Part shown: positions 1-9,242 of the stretch, in pieces | How positions within the stretch are numbered: position 1 is the stretch's first letter | How the letters are laid out: each line of letters begins with the position of its first letter | Assembly: GCA_963920575.1 (NCBI GenBank) | Contig: OY986967.1 | Span: 11,154,061-11,218,060 of the forward strand | Direction of reading: 5' to 3' | Source: Narthecium ossifragum | Lineage: Eukaryota > Streptophyta > Magnoliopsida > Dioscoreales > Nartheciaceae | DNA length: 64,000 nucleotides | The notes under the pieces: generated by a model | Seen by the model: the letters and a program-made list of their open reading frames with translations, nothing else | Told to the model about the DNA's origin: nothing | The model's database searches: none | Made by a program: the position numbers and the translations under genes

Positions 1-2087
1 GAAATCAACAGGATAATAAAATTTATCTATTTGAACAAGCACATCCTCTACTACTCCTCGTGGAGTTTTCGTGGATCTATCCGCCAATTGCAAGATCACA
101 GATGTCGACTTAATCTGTCCCAAACCAAGTTGCAAGTAAACTAAATATGGCATCAAATTAACACTCGCACCAAGATCTAATAAAGCTTGTCCTACTTCAT
201 GCTCTCCAATGAAACAAGATACAGTAGGACAGCCAGGATCCTTATATTTAGGAGGAATCCTGTGCTGAAGCAATGCACTAACCTGCTCTGTTAAAAATGC
301 AGTTTTCTTTACATGATGTCGTCTCTTCATAGTGCATAATCTTTAATCACTTTAGCATATGTAGGAATTTGCTTAATAACATGCAAAAGAGGAAGGTTTA
401 CCTTAACCTGCCGAAGATGCTCCAAGATCTCACTGTTGGGCTCCATAGTAAATTTAGTGGATTTCAATGCCTGAGGGAAAGGGACACGTACCTGAAAGTC
501 ACCTGGTGTAGGGCCATCTGAATGATCGGTCTCTACATGGTCCTCCTCAATTTGGTCCTCTTCTTCAATAGCAATAGGAGATTCGGTGGCCTCTTGGGAA
601 GGGCTTTTTGTTGTCTTCCCGCTTCTTGTAGTTATGGCATTCATCTCCTTCACATTATTTTGCTCAACACTAGATACCTGCGTTTGTTGAGGTTGAGCTG
701 GGAACTTCCCTCGTTCATGCACGCTCAAAGAGTTGATCAACTTTGTGATCTGGCTCTTGATCTCTTGAATATCCTCCTTCATTTCCTTAGATTCCTGCAC
801 AATCATAGATTTCAGTTCCTGTAAATTATCATTAAATGTAGGCGTAGGAAAACCAAATGTATTATAAGGAGGGTTAGAAAAAGGCTTATTAGGTGGCGGT
901 TGATGATGCTCGTTGCTCTGTGGAGCGTTCGACTTCCAGCTGAAGTTTGGATGCTCTCGCCATCCTGGATTATACGTCTCTGAATGGGGAGTGTATGGCC
1001 TCCTGAATCCGCCTACAGCGTTACAATGCTCGTCGTACACACCTCTCATCTCAGCATAGGTGGGGCAATCTTCAATCTGGTGGTCCGCGCCTTGACAGAT
1101 CGCACATGGCCCAGCCGGCCTTGTAGGTTCATTGTATGGAGAGGTTCGGGCTGCCATCATATCTTTGGTCTTTAATAGCTCCAGCTCCCTTGTTAGACTC
1201 TCCACTTTTGCCTTGAGTGCATCCTCCTCCCGCAGCTGATAAATTCCTCCACCTTGTTGCTACGGTGGTGGTCTGGCCCTGTTTGTACTTTCTGTTGCAC
1301 TCGGTCCAGTCCATGTATGAGCTTTCTCAGCAAGCTCTGTCAAATACTCAATAGCTGCGTCAGGATCTTTTTGCAAAAATTCACCATTACACATCATCTC
1401 AACAAATTGGCGTTCTCTAACAGTTAAACCATCATAGAAATAACTAACAAGACGCCAACTTTCATATCCATGATGAGGACATAAATTCAACATGTCATTA
1501 AATCGTTCCCACGCCTGATACAAAGTTTCACTATCCTTCTGTGTGAAGATCGAAATCTGTCTCTTAAGTGCATTGGTTTTGTGCTGTGGGAAATACTTGT
1601 TGAAAAATATCTGTGTCATTTCAGCCCAAGATCCTATAGATCGTGGCCTCAAGGAATATAACCAACTCTTTGCTCTATCCTTCAGTGAGAAGGGAAAGAA
1701 CTTAAGTCGGATCATATCTAGTGCACCTGGTTGGCCATGGAAGGTCGCTACTACTTCCTCAAACTCCCTAATATGCACATATGGATTTTCATTTTCCAAC
1801 CCATGAAAGGTAGGAAGCAACTGAATCATGCCAGGTTTAAAGTCAACATGTGCAGCATTAGGTGGAAACATGATGCATGAAGGTGTAGCAGTGCGTGTTG
1901 GATGCAAATATTCTTGCAAACTCCTAGGAGCTTGTTGTTCCTCGTGCTCAGCCATAATGAAAGTATGATGTGAGGTTTGTGACTGTGCGTCAAAAAGATC
2001 AGCAATATATGTCTCACTATCAGAAGTTTCAGAATCACCCTCGGGGCGTCTAGCAAATCTGCCTAGTTCGTCTCTATACCGAGGCAT
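1..2087 (-). pseudogene. Athila-type gag and start of protease (element 1), broken
   Basis: Ty3/gypsy gag-pol frame read right to left from the ATG at 2087. Gag packages element RNA in cytoplasmic particles. The Retrotrans_gag region lies about 1350-1850; LLPTFHGLENENPYVHIREF and the LCPHHGYESW stretch are typical of the Athila lineage. A CX2CX4HX4C zinc knuckle (CAICQGADHQIEDC) follows near 1070-1110. The frame has a TAG at 1260-1262, probably from CAG in a Gln-rich linker. Near 327 the reading moves by one base: the expected aspartic protease block (LLDLGASVNLMP) continues in another frame toward position 1. Translation therefore needs at least two lesions undone, so this copy is dead. Pol beyond the protease lies outside the window. 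The 5' LTR and primer site are just to the right. Confidence 0.9.
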
Positions 2088-2262
2088 ACACCAGCAAACA
2101 CACGATCCAAAAGATGCAAACCAACTAAAAAAAAATCAAAACCAAAATAAAGAAATAAAGACTAAAGAAAATGAACGAAGTTACAGCTTTCGGTGTCTAC
2201 AATCACTGTAATCTGATTCTGGCGCTTTTCTGAACCGTCTCCCCGGCAACGGCGCCAATTTT
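2088..2262 (-). other. Element 1 leader and tRNA-Asp primer binding site
   Basis: Untranslated leader between LTR and gag. On the minus strand positions 2257-2240 read TGGCGCCGTTGCCGGGGA, an exact 18-base complement of the 3' end of plant tRNA-Asp, the usual primer of Athila/Tat elements. A 5-base spacer (2258-2262) separates it from the LTR end at 2263. Confidence 0.9.
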
Positions 2263-2654
2263 TGATGTCGCTCAAATGTGTCACGCACAGCGGTCGCGGT
2301 GCAGTACAGCATAAGAGAGGTCGAATCCCACAGAGAGACAAGCAGGAAAGATCCAGAAATACAAATAACAATGAATTGAAAACAATGAAGAAAGCTAACT
2401 AAATTAAATTAGATCAAAGGATTAATGATAATGTGATATTAACTAAAGATATCAGGCTTTTGATAAGGCTAGGCTTCAAGAATCACTTCACTCGGATTAA
2501 GGTTCTTCTCTTCTCAATGGTTCATATAATACTCAGTTAAGGGATTCACATCCCAATCGCCTTAACCGGAAGATATAGAATTATGAATCTGATAAAATAT
2601 AAATATCTCTTCCTATGATTGATTCCTCCTTTTTATAGTTCTAACTTCATCCAA

Positions 2655-2905
2655 CCAAACCTATGAATACACGATACCGGCTGTCACTACAGGCAACGCG
2701 CAGCAAAAGTTCATCGGGACAAAGCCCTAACTCTAACCGGATCCCTAAGAATACACAATACCAACTCTCACAATCGGCAATGCATAGCAAAGATCTCTCG
2801 GTATAGAGCCCCAACCTTATCTAACCAGATCCCTAAGAATATACAATACCAGCTGTCACTACGGGCAATGTATAGCAAAGGTCTCACGAGACTCGGTAGG
2901 AGAAT
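2655..2905 (-). repeat. Three-copy tandem repeat, about 86-89 bp unit, in LTR of element 1
   Basis: Three diverged copies begin near 2661, 2750 and 2836. Each carries a version of AGAATACACAATACC followed by a GGCAATGCATAGCAAAG-like block. It lies on the transcribed (R/U5) side of the TATA box. Confidence 0.75.
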
Positions 2906-3274
2906 TGAAGGAGATAACTATGGGATCACAATATCATAAAAGAAGCATGACTGGGTTTATAATAATGTTTAACCACAAAGCAATCTGTGAAGATCCAATA
3001 CATAAGAAGAGTTTAACAATAAAGATTAAAAACTATGAACCATTGTTGGAGAAGAAGCCCTAATCCTCGCTAGATCATCCGTCCGCCATGCCCGCGGATT
3101 ACTCGGCCATAGATGGAGATGTCTCCATCTTTTTCCTCTTGAAAAACTCCTGAAAAGAGCCTCCAAAAACGTCCAAGCAGTCCCCTTTGAGTAACCCTAA
3201 GTTTCCTATTTATAGGGTCCAAGAATTAGCAAACTCGGGTTAAGTTTAAACCCGTTATACGCCCCTGGCTGATC

Positions 3275-3560
3275 TGGCGGTCGACCGTGAGACCCTGACG
3301 GTCGACCGGCAACTGTTAATAATAATTCGAAAGAGCGACGGTCGATCTTCGCATCGACCCTGCGAAGTATTTTCCTTGACAGAGGCTGACGGTCGATGCC
3401 ACGGTCGATGCCACGGTCGACCGTGGCATCTTACGGTCGATCTTGAGGATTTTTGAGCTCCACGGTCGATCCTGAGGGTTTGACGGTCGACCGTGAAGGT
3501 CTCACGGTCGACCGTGATGATTTTCGGGCGCGACGGTCGATGCCGCGGATGATGCGACGG
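3275..3560. promoter_or_regulatory. CGGTCGACCG palindrome array in U3 of element 1
   Basis: About a dozen copies of CGGTCGA(C/T)C, several forming the perfect palindrome ACGGTCGACCGT. Neighbouring copies are often 21 bp apart (for example the pairs near 3278 and 3484-3510); two are 12 bp apart near 3390-3420. The array starts about 65 bp upstream of the minus-strand TATA box at 3214-3209. A role as an enhancer or protein-binding array is inference. Confidence 0.7.
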
Positions 3561-3912
3561 TCGATCGTCACTATTCACTCAGCAATGCGCACTGGTACGA
3601 AAAATATTGTAACTTCCTCTCGAAAACTCGGAATCACGAACCGTAAAATTCTCCAGAATCTTGACTTCAAGAGCTTTCCAATAATATATGGTACATCATC
3701 TGATTCTTCATGAGCAGATACAGATTAATTTTTGAAGTTGATCCATATACTCTTTTCAGCTTCTTTTAACCCCAATTTCCTGCATTTTCCAAACAACCAT
3801 GTGAAGCAACATATAGATATAAAAATAGTAATAAAGATGCTGATTAAGGATAATAATCTAGCAATTGACATGGTTTTAAGGTTGTTCAGAGTGCACTTTC
3901 ATGCACTCATCA

Positions 3913-4147
3913 TCGCTCCCTTTTCCGATCCGTCGGTCTCTGGCCGCAAGTTACTATCTTATTTCGAGGAAAATCGCTCCAAGGCTAGAAAAATTCCAAA
4001 AAATTGTGAGAAAAATTCCTACGAATTAGGAAATAAGGGAAGGAAAAATAAGAAGTCTAAAAACCTAATTATACGGAGAAAAAAAAAGAGTTGAGAGAAA
4101 ATCAATCAACTATCCCTCAAAAATTCCCCGGCAACGGCGCCAAAAAT
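3913..4147 (-). other. Element 2 leader remnant and tRNA-Asp primer site
   Basis: Leader of a second minus-strand Athila-like element, cut at 3912 by element 1. Positions 4142-4125 on the minus strand are an exact 18-base tRNA-Asp primer site, followed by a 5-base spacer to the LTR at 4148. The rest of element 2 lies beyond element 1, off the left edge. No coding sequence is left here. Confidence 0.85.
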
Positions 4148-5598
4148 TGATCGCTTACAAACGTCGTCGTTAAACGTTGCTAACCTCAATCAAATATTAA
4201 ATTTATATCCTTATTCAATCACTAAACTACTAAGTAGACTAGTGGTGAAGTCCGGAGTCGAACCACAGGGAATTTACCATGAAATATTGAATTCAATTCT
4301 CAAACCCTAAATCTAAGTAAAAGAAGCAATGATAAGTTTGAATTAACTAAAACTATCTAATGAAAGCAAGTAAAAGTTGTTAAACTAATGAGAGATATAC
4401 TTAGGGTTTACTCAATCCACCTTAGTTTCACTTTCTATATTCTTCAGTTATCCTCTTATCTCCTCCTCTAAACATTATCGATCATACGGCTACAAGCTCA
4501 CATGAATCCCTAAAATAAGATTTATGTTCCTAACGGCATAGCCCATCTTTTTTGGCATAGATTGTCTTCGATCCTACAATTACTTTAAGTTATACTACTC
4601 CTAATGACCTTGGCACAACCTATCCTAGCTTAGCATAGCCTATCTCATTAGCAAACCATAAATCACATGAAAACCATCTTATGAATCTCTACAATCAATC
4701 ACAGAAATCATGTAGGACTGAAAATACGTCAAGGAACTCTGTTCCCTCAACTCTATTAACAATAAAAAGCAAATTCATAGGATCATGTCTTGAGAAGAAT
4801 ACAAGATTCAAACCAAAGAATACAAAAAGTTACACTAGAGTTTCATGAGATCCCTAAGTTTAGAAGTTAGTTACTCATCTCTTGAGAAAGATCCATAGGT
4901 GTTGGGAAGGAAGCCATCGATCCCCGCAGAAAGATCTCCGTCTTCAAACCCTAGCCTTCTCCTTTTTCTCTCTGATTTTTCTCCCCCTGGAGGCCTCTGT
5001 TTTCCAGCCACAAAACCCTTGTTTATATCTTAATTCCCGGAATTAGGGTTTTAAGGTTGAGTTAGACCTCAAGTGCAACTCGGATTTCCTGGTTCAACCC
5101 TGACAGCTTCTTCCAATCGCGAATGAGTTAAACCCGTCCATAATTTGGGAATGAGTCCAACACGAAAGATGTAGATGTAGAAGTATTCTGTCCTGTCCCG
5201 AAGAGTTTACAATATTTGGACTTATCTAGAATATTTAGCGAATATTCTCCCGGGTGTCGACGGACCAGTCTTCCAGCCGCTAAATATCTTCATCTTTTTC
5301 AAAACTGCTATCCCATCATCATAAATATCTGAAAGTGTCCAACATGAAAGTTGTTCGTCTTGATGTCTACTAGATGTCACCCAAATTTCAGAATATTTAG
5401 ACATAAGAATAATTTCTGGGGAATATTATGCTAACAGTCGACAGAGTAGTGTATTTCAGCACATTGACCGAATTTCTTGCATTTCTTCTCAAAGCATGAT
5501 TAAACCTGAAATCAACTAACAAGCTATCAAATACAAACACTCTCGGGCTAACAAATGTAAATTACGGGGTTTAAGTATGAATATTTAGTGACTCATCA
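4148..5598 (-). mobile_element. 5' LTR of element 2 (Athila-like)
   Basis: 1451-bp LTR with TGAT...ATCA ends. Left end abuts the tRNA-Asp primer site. Right end (CTCATCA, 5598) meets a chromovirus reverse transcriptase fragment, so element 2 inserted into that older pol. A minus-strand ATATAAAC box near 5025 is the likely promoter. Upstream of it there are only two GTCGAC sites (about 5257 and 5434), so this family lacks the dense palindrome array of its neighbours. Confidence 0.83.
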
Positions 5599-6027
5599 CG
5601 ACACCCCAAAGACAGACTTCCGTATGAGGTACAGACTGTACGAGTTCACAGTGATGCCGTTTGGTCTAACGAATGTACCTGCGGCCTTTATAGATATGAT
5701 GTAGAGGATCTTCAGGCCATATCTTGATCAGTTGCAGTAGCGTTCGTCGACAGCATCATATCCACTGGCGCGTAGAGGAGGAGCATGAGCGATATTTGGC
5801 GTTTCCATCATAGCTGCAGAGGGTGCATCGGTATTATTTGGCTCCCAGTGCGAGGTTTTTGCCTTCAGAGGCAGGATTCGGGGGATGGATCGTATCAACG
5901 GCAGACATCTTAGTTGATCCAGCTGAGTCTAAGAAAGTTGGGCGACGGCAGAGATCGAGGACAGTATTCGAGATTCAGAAGTGGCATCTCCAGGACCGCG
6001 GGGCTGTTGAGCAGAGTGACTAGGAGA
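5599..6027 (+). pseudogene. Chromovirus B reverse transcriptase remnant
   Basis: Broken + strand Ty3/gypsy RT. The stretch YRLYEFTVMPFGLTNVPAAF (about 5625-5685) is the classic RT block before the catalytic motif. The catalytic region reads AFVDSI in another frame (about 5740), so the FVDD motif has lost an Asp. A third frame at 5823-5935 keeps a diverged version of the downstream RT block (IVSTADILVDPAESKKV). Stops and at least two frame changes make it non-functional. It is the left half of a pol gene whose integrase half continues at 23,796; solo LTR A separates them. The left boundary is the insertion point of element 2. Confidence 0.82.
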
Positions 6028-6242
6028 TCGGATGTGAGGACCCGTCCCTCTATTCCTGTGGCTCGTCGTGGGCCGCAAGGGTAATTTGGTAAATTGCGCC
6101 TTGTCGGCTTGCTTCACGCTCGCGTGTGCACACACTGACCATGTTTGTGGTAAAGTTTGGCTAGAATGGTTAGTGGGACCCGGGATCGAAAGATCCAGGC
6201 TTGGGCTTAAGTTTTAGTCCAAGTCCAGCTTCCTGCGAGAGA

Positions 6243-6390
6243 CGGATCGATCCTTCCTTGCTAGAGGGATCGATCGGTCAATGCCAGGAACGTGGATCGT
6301 TGAGAAGGATCGATCGGTCTCTTGGGGCGGATCGATCGTTCTCTTGGACGGATCGATCGGTCTCCTTGGACGGATCGTTCGGTCTTCTTG
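6243..6390. promoter_or_regulatory. GATCGATC array upstream of TATA in LTR A
   Basis: Repeated GATCGATC(C/G) sites, successive starts 21-23 bp apart, with related linkers (for example GGTCTCCTTGGACG). The array ends about 40 bp before the TATAAA box at 6425. Some sites have decayed to GATCGTT. A binding role is inferred from the regular spacing. Confidence 0.7.
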
Positions 6391-6771
6391 GACGGATCTA
6401 TCCTGCTTAGTCGGTTCGTTTGCCTATAAAACAAACGCAACCTTCTTCCTTGAATCTCTTTGGAAATCCGAGTTCTTGGGCTGAGAATTTCTGGATTTTG
6501 AAGAGGTTGTGGACGATCCAAGGCCTAGCAGCTGGGATTGAAGCTGCTATTGCTTAGGTAGGGATCCTACCTACATTTCTTCCGGGTTTTTGGAAGTTTT
6601 TCCGGTTGTCTTTGATCTTTTGCTTAGATCTTGTTATACACTTGTTAGATTGTAGTATTTTTGCCGGTTTTGGACTCGTGGTCCTTCGTACCACTAGATC
6701 CCAGGTTTTGGTGGGATTTGGTGGAGTTTTTCGACGGTATTTCTCGCCGGAGGGTTGCCGGAGAACCCAAC

Positions 6772-7100
6772 GCGATCGATCCGTCTGTGAGATGGATCGA
6801 TCCTTCCACGTTGATCATGCTGAACCCGAGCAGGATCGATCGGTCTCGGGTGAGGATGATCGATCCAGGTGCCTTGGGTAGCATGGATACCCCCCCCCCC
6901 CCCCCCGTCGCGAGTAGGATCGATCTTCCCTTGGGGGAAGGATCGATCCTCCTCGGCACGACAGTGAGGATGTTCCCTATTGCGAGTCGGATCAATCGTC
7001 CTAGGAGGACGGATGGATCGGACTCGGTACGATATGGAGAGTTTGCTCTCTGCCATTAGAGGGATCGATCCTTCCCTTGGGAAGGGATCGATCCGTCTAC
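6772..7100. repeat. GATCGATC hairpin cluster in LTR A leader
   Basis: Downstream of the TATA box, so expected in the RNA. Several pairs of sites flank complementary arms. The clearest are near 6917-6950 (arms GGATCGATCTTCCC and GGGAAGGATCGATCC with a short loop) and 7060-7095 (arms GGGATCGATCCTTCCC and GAAGGGATCGATCC). Related clusters occur at 26,720-27,020, 55,368-55,700 and 61,588-61,970. Confidence 0.7.
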
Positions 7101-7457
7101 GACAGAGAGAGAGAATTTGTCTTGTTTTGCTCGCGGGGCTTTGCATGTATCATTTTCTTTACAGCTTTATACCTTGTACATATGTTTAAGCATGTTAGCC
7201 CTATAATAGAGGCAGTGGTGAACCGAGGGAGTGATGACTCCCGGGATGTTTAGAATAAACGAGCGGGTAGCCCTACAGCTTTTCCTAGCCTTGCATGCCG
7301 GCGTGCGCCGAGGGCTTTATCTGTGATATCTGTGAGCTGTTGTTTGCGGGGCTGCTTCCCGATGCAGGTGTTGTGGCGGACTGCTGACAGTTAGTGGTGG
7401 TACCACTGTAGCAGCTCCTAGACCCTTCTTACATGTTAACCATCCCGGGCCGGCAGG

Positions 7458-9046
7458 TGATAAGACTTGAAAAGTGCACAAAACACCCTTGTAATTTGGC
7501 TTTGTTGCGCCCCGAGCAATGCAATTTTGACTACTTTTATTCCATTTCAGGTATAACAGGTCCTGCTACGAGTTAGATCATCTTTGGAGCTAAAAGAATA
7601 GTAATTTGGCGATTCTGACAAGCTAGATCGATCGGCCTCAATAGGTTCGATCAATCCAACTCAACCAACGAGGGGACGATGAACAACGGCTGGATCGATC
7701 GAAGTTCAATAGTTGGATCGATCCAGCGCGGGATGTAGCACAACAACGTTGGTTCGATCGATCGGTCGAGGCAATTAGATCGATCCAGCACGGGAATACC
7801 AGCAAGTAAAGGCGTAGGATCGATCGAACTCAAAGAGTTGGATCGATCCAGCTCGGGCGTTACTCGCAACATCAGGAATTAAGGAGTAAGATCGATCCAA
7901 CCTCCAAAGGTCGGATCGATCCAACGCGGCCAGAAGTAAAACTCGAGGGCTCAGATCTAATCCGTGGGAGGTTGTCTCAAGTCGTATAAGTAGTCATTGT
8001 TTAGGGATTTTCGGGGGGGCTTTTTCCAGACGTTTTTGGAGAGAGTTTACCTATCTTTTCTACATCTTTTCTTCGACGATTCTTTGGAGGAGATCCATGG
8101 CGGGAGGAGATCATCAACTTCTACCGATGGATTATCCCCTGAAGATGAGTAGCTAAAACCCTAGCCATGGGATTCTTATGATGTAACTAGGATTTTTGCT
8201 AGGGATTTCTTAGATCTAGGGTTTGTATACACGGTTATTTGGTTTTATGGATTAATCTATATTTTCTCTATATGTTGGTGTTGATTTCTTGCTGGATGTT
8301 TGGATCGTTCTTGCTTGCACTTGATTCTAGAGCTTGTGTATGTTAGGGCGTGGATTGGATTCATCCAAATAAGAGGACCATGCTAGCCCCATGGTATCTC
8401 GGATGGAATCTGATTCGTGATTAGGGATTGTATAGTGCTAGTCCCACTATAGTAGTGCTAGTCCCACTACGTTCCATCCCTAATCCTTCATGCATCTTAT
8501 CTTTGTAGTTTCGGCCATCGAGATGCGAAGCCATCTCGATATTACACCTAAATCCATATCTATGGCCTTGCTTGCGATGAACTCATCTGAGTAAGATGGT
8601 TCATTAGCAGTGAACGTAACTAATCATTCGGTCACTGATATTTCGTTAATTGTTCTTTCCGACAAGGAATCCTAAACAGAACTTGTCGAGTGATAATGAG
8701 AACTAGCCATTCCTTTATCAACTTTTAGGGAGCTATTTATCGTGTTTGCATGCCCTGATCTTTGGAAAACCTGGTAGATCCTTAGTTACTGATTAAGAAT
8801 CCTGTGGTCCTTTCTCTCATATTCATCAATCTTTTAGCATAGTTTTAGTTTAATTTCAACTTGCAATCTTTTCTCAACTTCTTAGTAGGAGATTTACTAA
8901 GTATTTGATTTAAATCCCTTAAATCCCTGTGGACTCGACTCGGACTCTCCACTATCTACTAGTTCTTAGTAGTTGAAGTAGAGCACCGGAATATATTGTA
9001 ATTTTGGTCAGTCTTGTTAAGCCACGACACTTTTCAAGTCGTATCA
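7458..9046 (+). mobile_element. 5' LTR of element C
   Basis: Begins TGATAAGACTTGAAAAG and ends CAAGTCGTATCA. TATAAG at 7985-7990 is the likely core promoter. A GATCGATC array fills about 7625-7924. A short tandem repeat, TAGTGCTAGTCCCACTA twice, lies near 8434-8471. The target duplication GCAGG is at 7453-7457. Confidence 0.95.
7625..7924. promoter_or_regulatory. GATCGATC pair array in U3 of element C
   Basis: About ten sites arranged as pairs: a GATCGATCG copy followed 22-24 bp later by a GATCGATCC copy, pairs repeating roughly every 58-60 bp. Linkers between the two members are partly self-complementary (for example GAACTCAAAGAGTT). The array ends about 60 bp upstream of TATAAG at 7985. 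The 3' LTR holds the same array at about 21,410-21,710. Confidence 0.75.
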
Positions 9047-9052
9047 AAATTT

Positions 9053-9070
9053 TGACGCCGTTGCCGTGGA
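9053..9070 (+). other. Primer binding site of element C (tRNA-Asp-like)
   Basis: TGACGCCGTTGCCGTGGA, six bases after the LTR. It differs at two positions from the exact tRNA-Asp complement found in elements 1 and 2 (G to A at base 3, G to T at base 15). Confidence 0.85.
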
Positions 9071-9242
9071 TTTTTACGGTGTTTTAAGTTGTTTACTTAG
9101 TATAGTTTCTTGCTTATCAGTTGTTTATTATATAAAAGACCAAAAATAGTTTCAGTGCTAATATTTCGATATCTTTTTGTGATCAGTAGGTGAAGAACAA
9201 AGCGGCATCCTTTCGAGCGGTGAAGGAGCTAACGCCAACAAC

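Larger units (their letters stand above)
2263..3912 (-). mobile_element. 5' LTR of element 1 (Athila-type)
   Basis: 1650-bp LTR bounded by TGATG...CATCA. The inner end abuts the tRNA-Asp primer site; the outer end meets the leader of element 2 at 3913, so element 1 inserted into element 2. On the minus strand a TATAAA box lies at 3214-3209. Upstream of it (3275-3560) is an array of GGTCGACC palindromes. The outer third (about 3590-3740) is homologous to 57,090-57,230, so the two LTRs belong to related families. The target duplication cannot be tested because the other end is outside the window. Confidence 0.88.
6033..7457 (+). mobile_element. Solo chromovirus LTR A, left part
   Basis: Starts TGTGAGGACCCG. 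Preceded by TCGGA (6028-6032); the right part ends ...GCGCGACA at 23,790 and is followed by TCGGA (23,791-23,795). A 5-bp duplication around a single LTR means a solo LTR inserted in chromovirus B pol. Rejoined length is about 2.38 kb. TATAAA at 6425-6430. GATCGATC sites cluster upstream of it (about 6243-6390) and again in the predicted leader (about 6772-7100). A run of about 17 C lies near 6890-6906. Element C interrupts the LTR at 7457. Confidence 0.88.

Noticed and set aside
6645..7146. Overlapping ORFs of 116-150 codons on both strands in LTR A
   Set aside because: They arise because GATCGATC repeats contain no stops in several frames (repeated IDPS/DRS peptides). They lie within an LTR.
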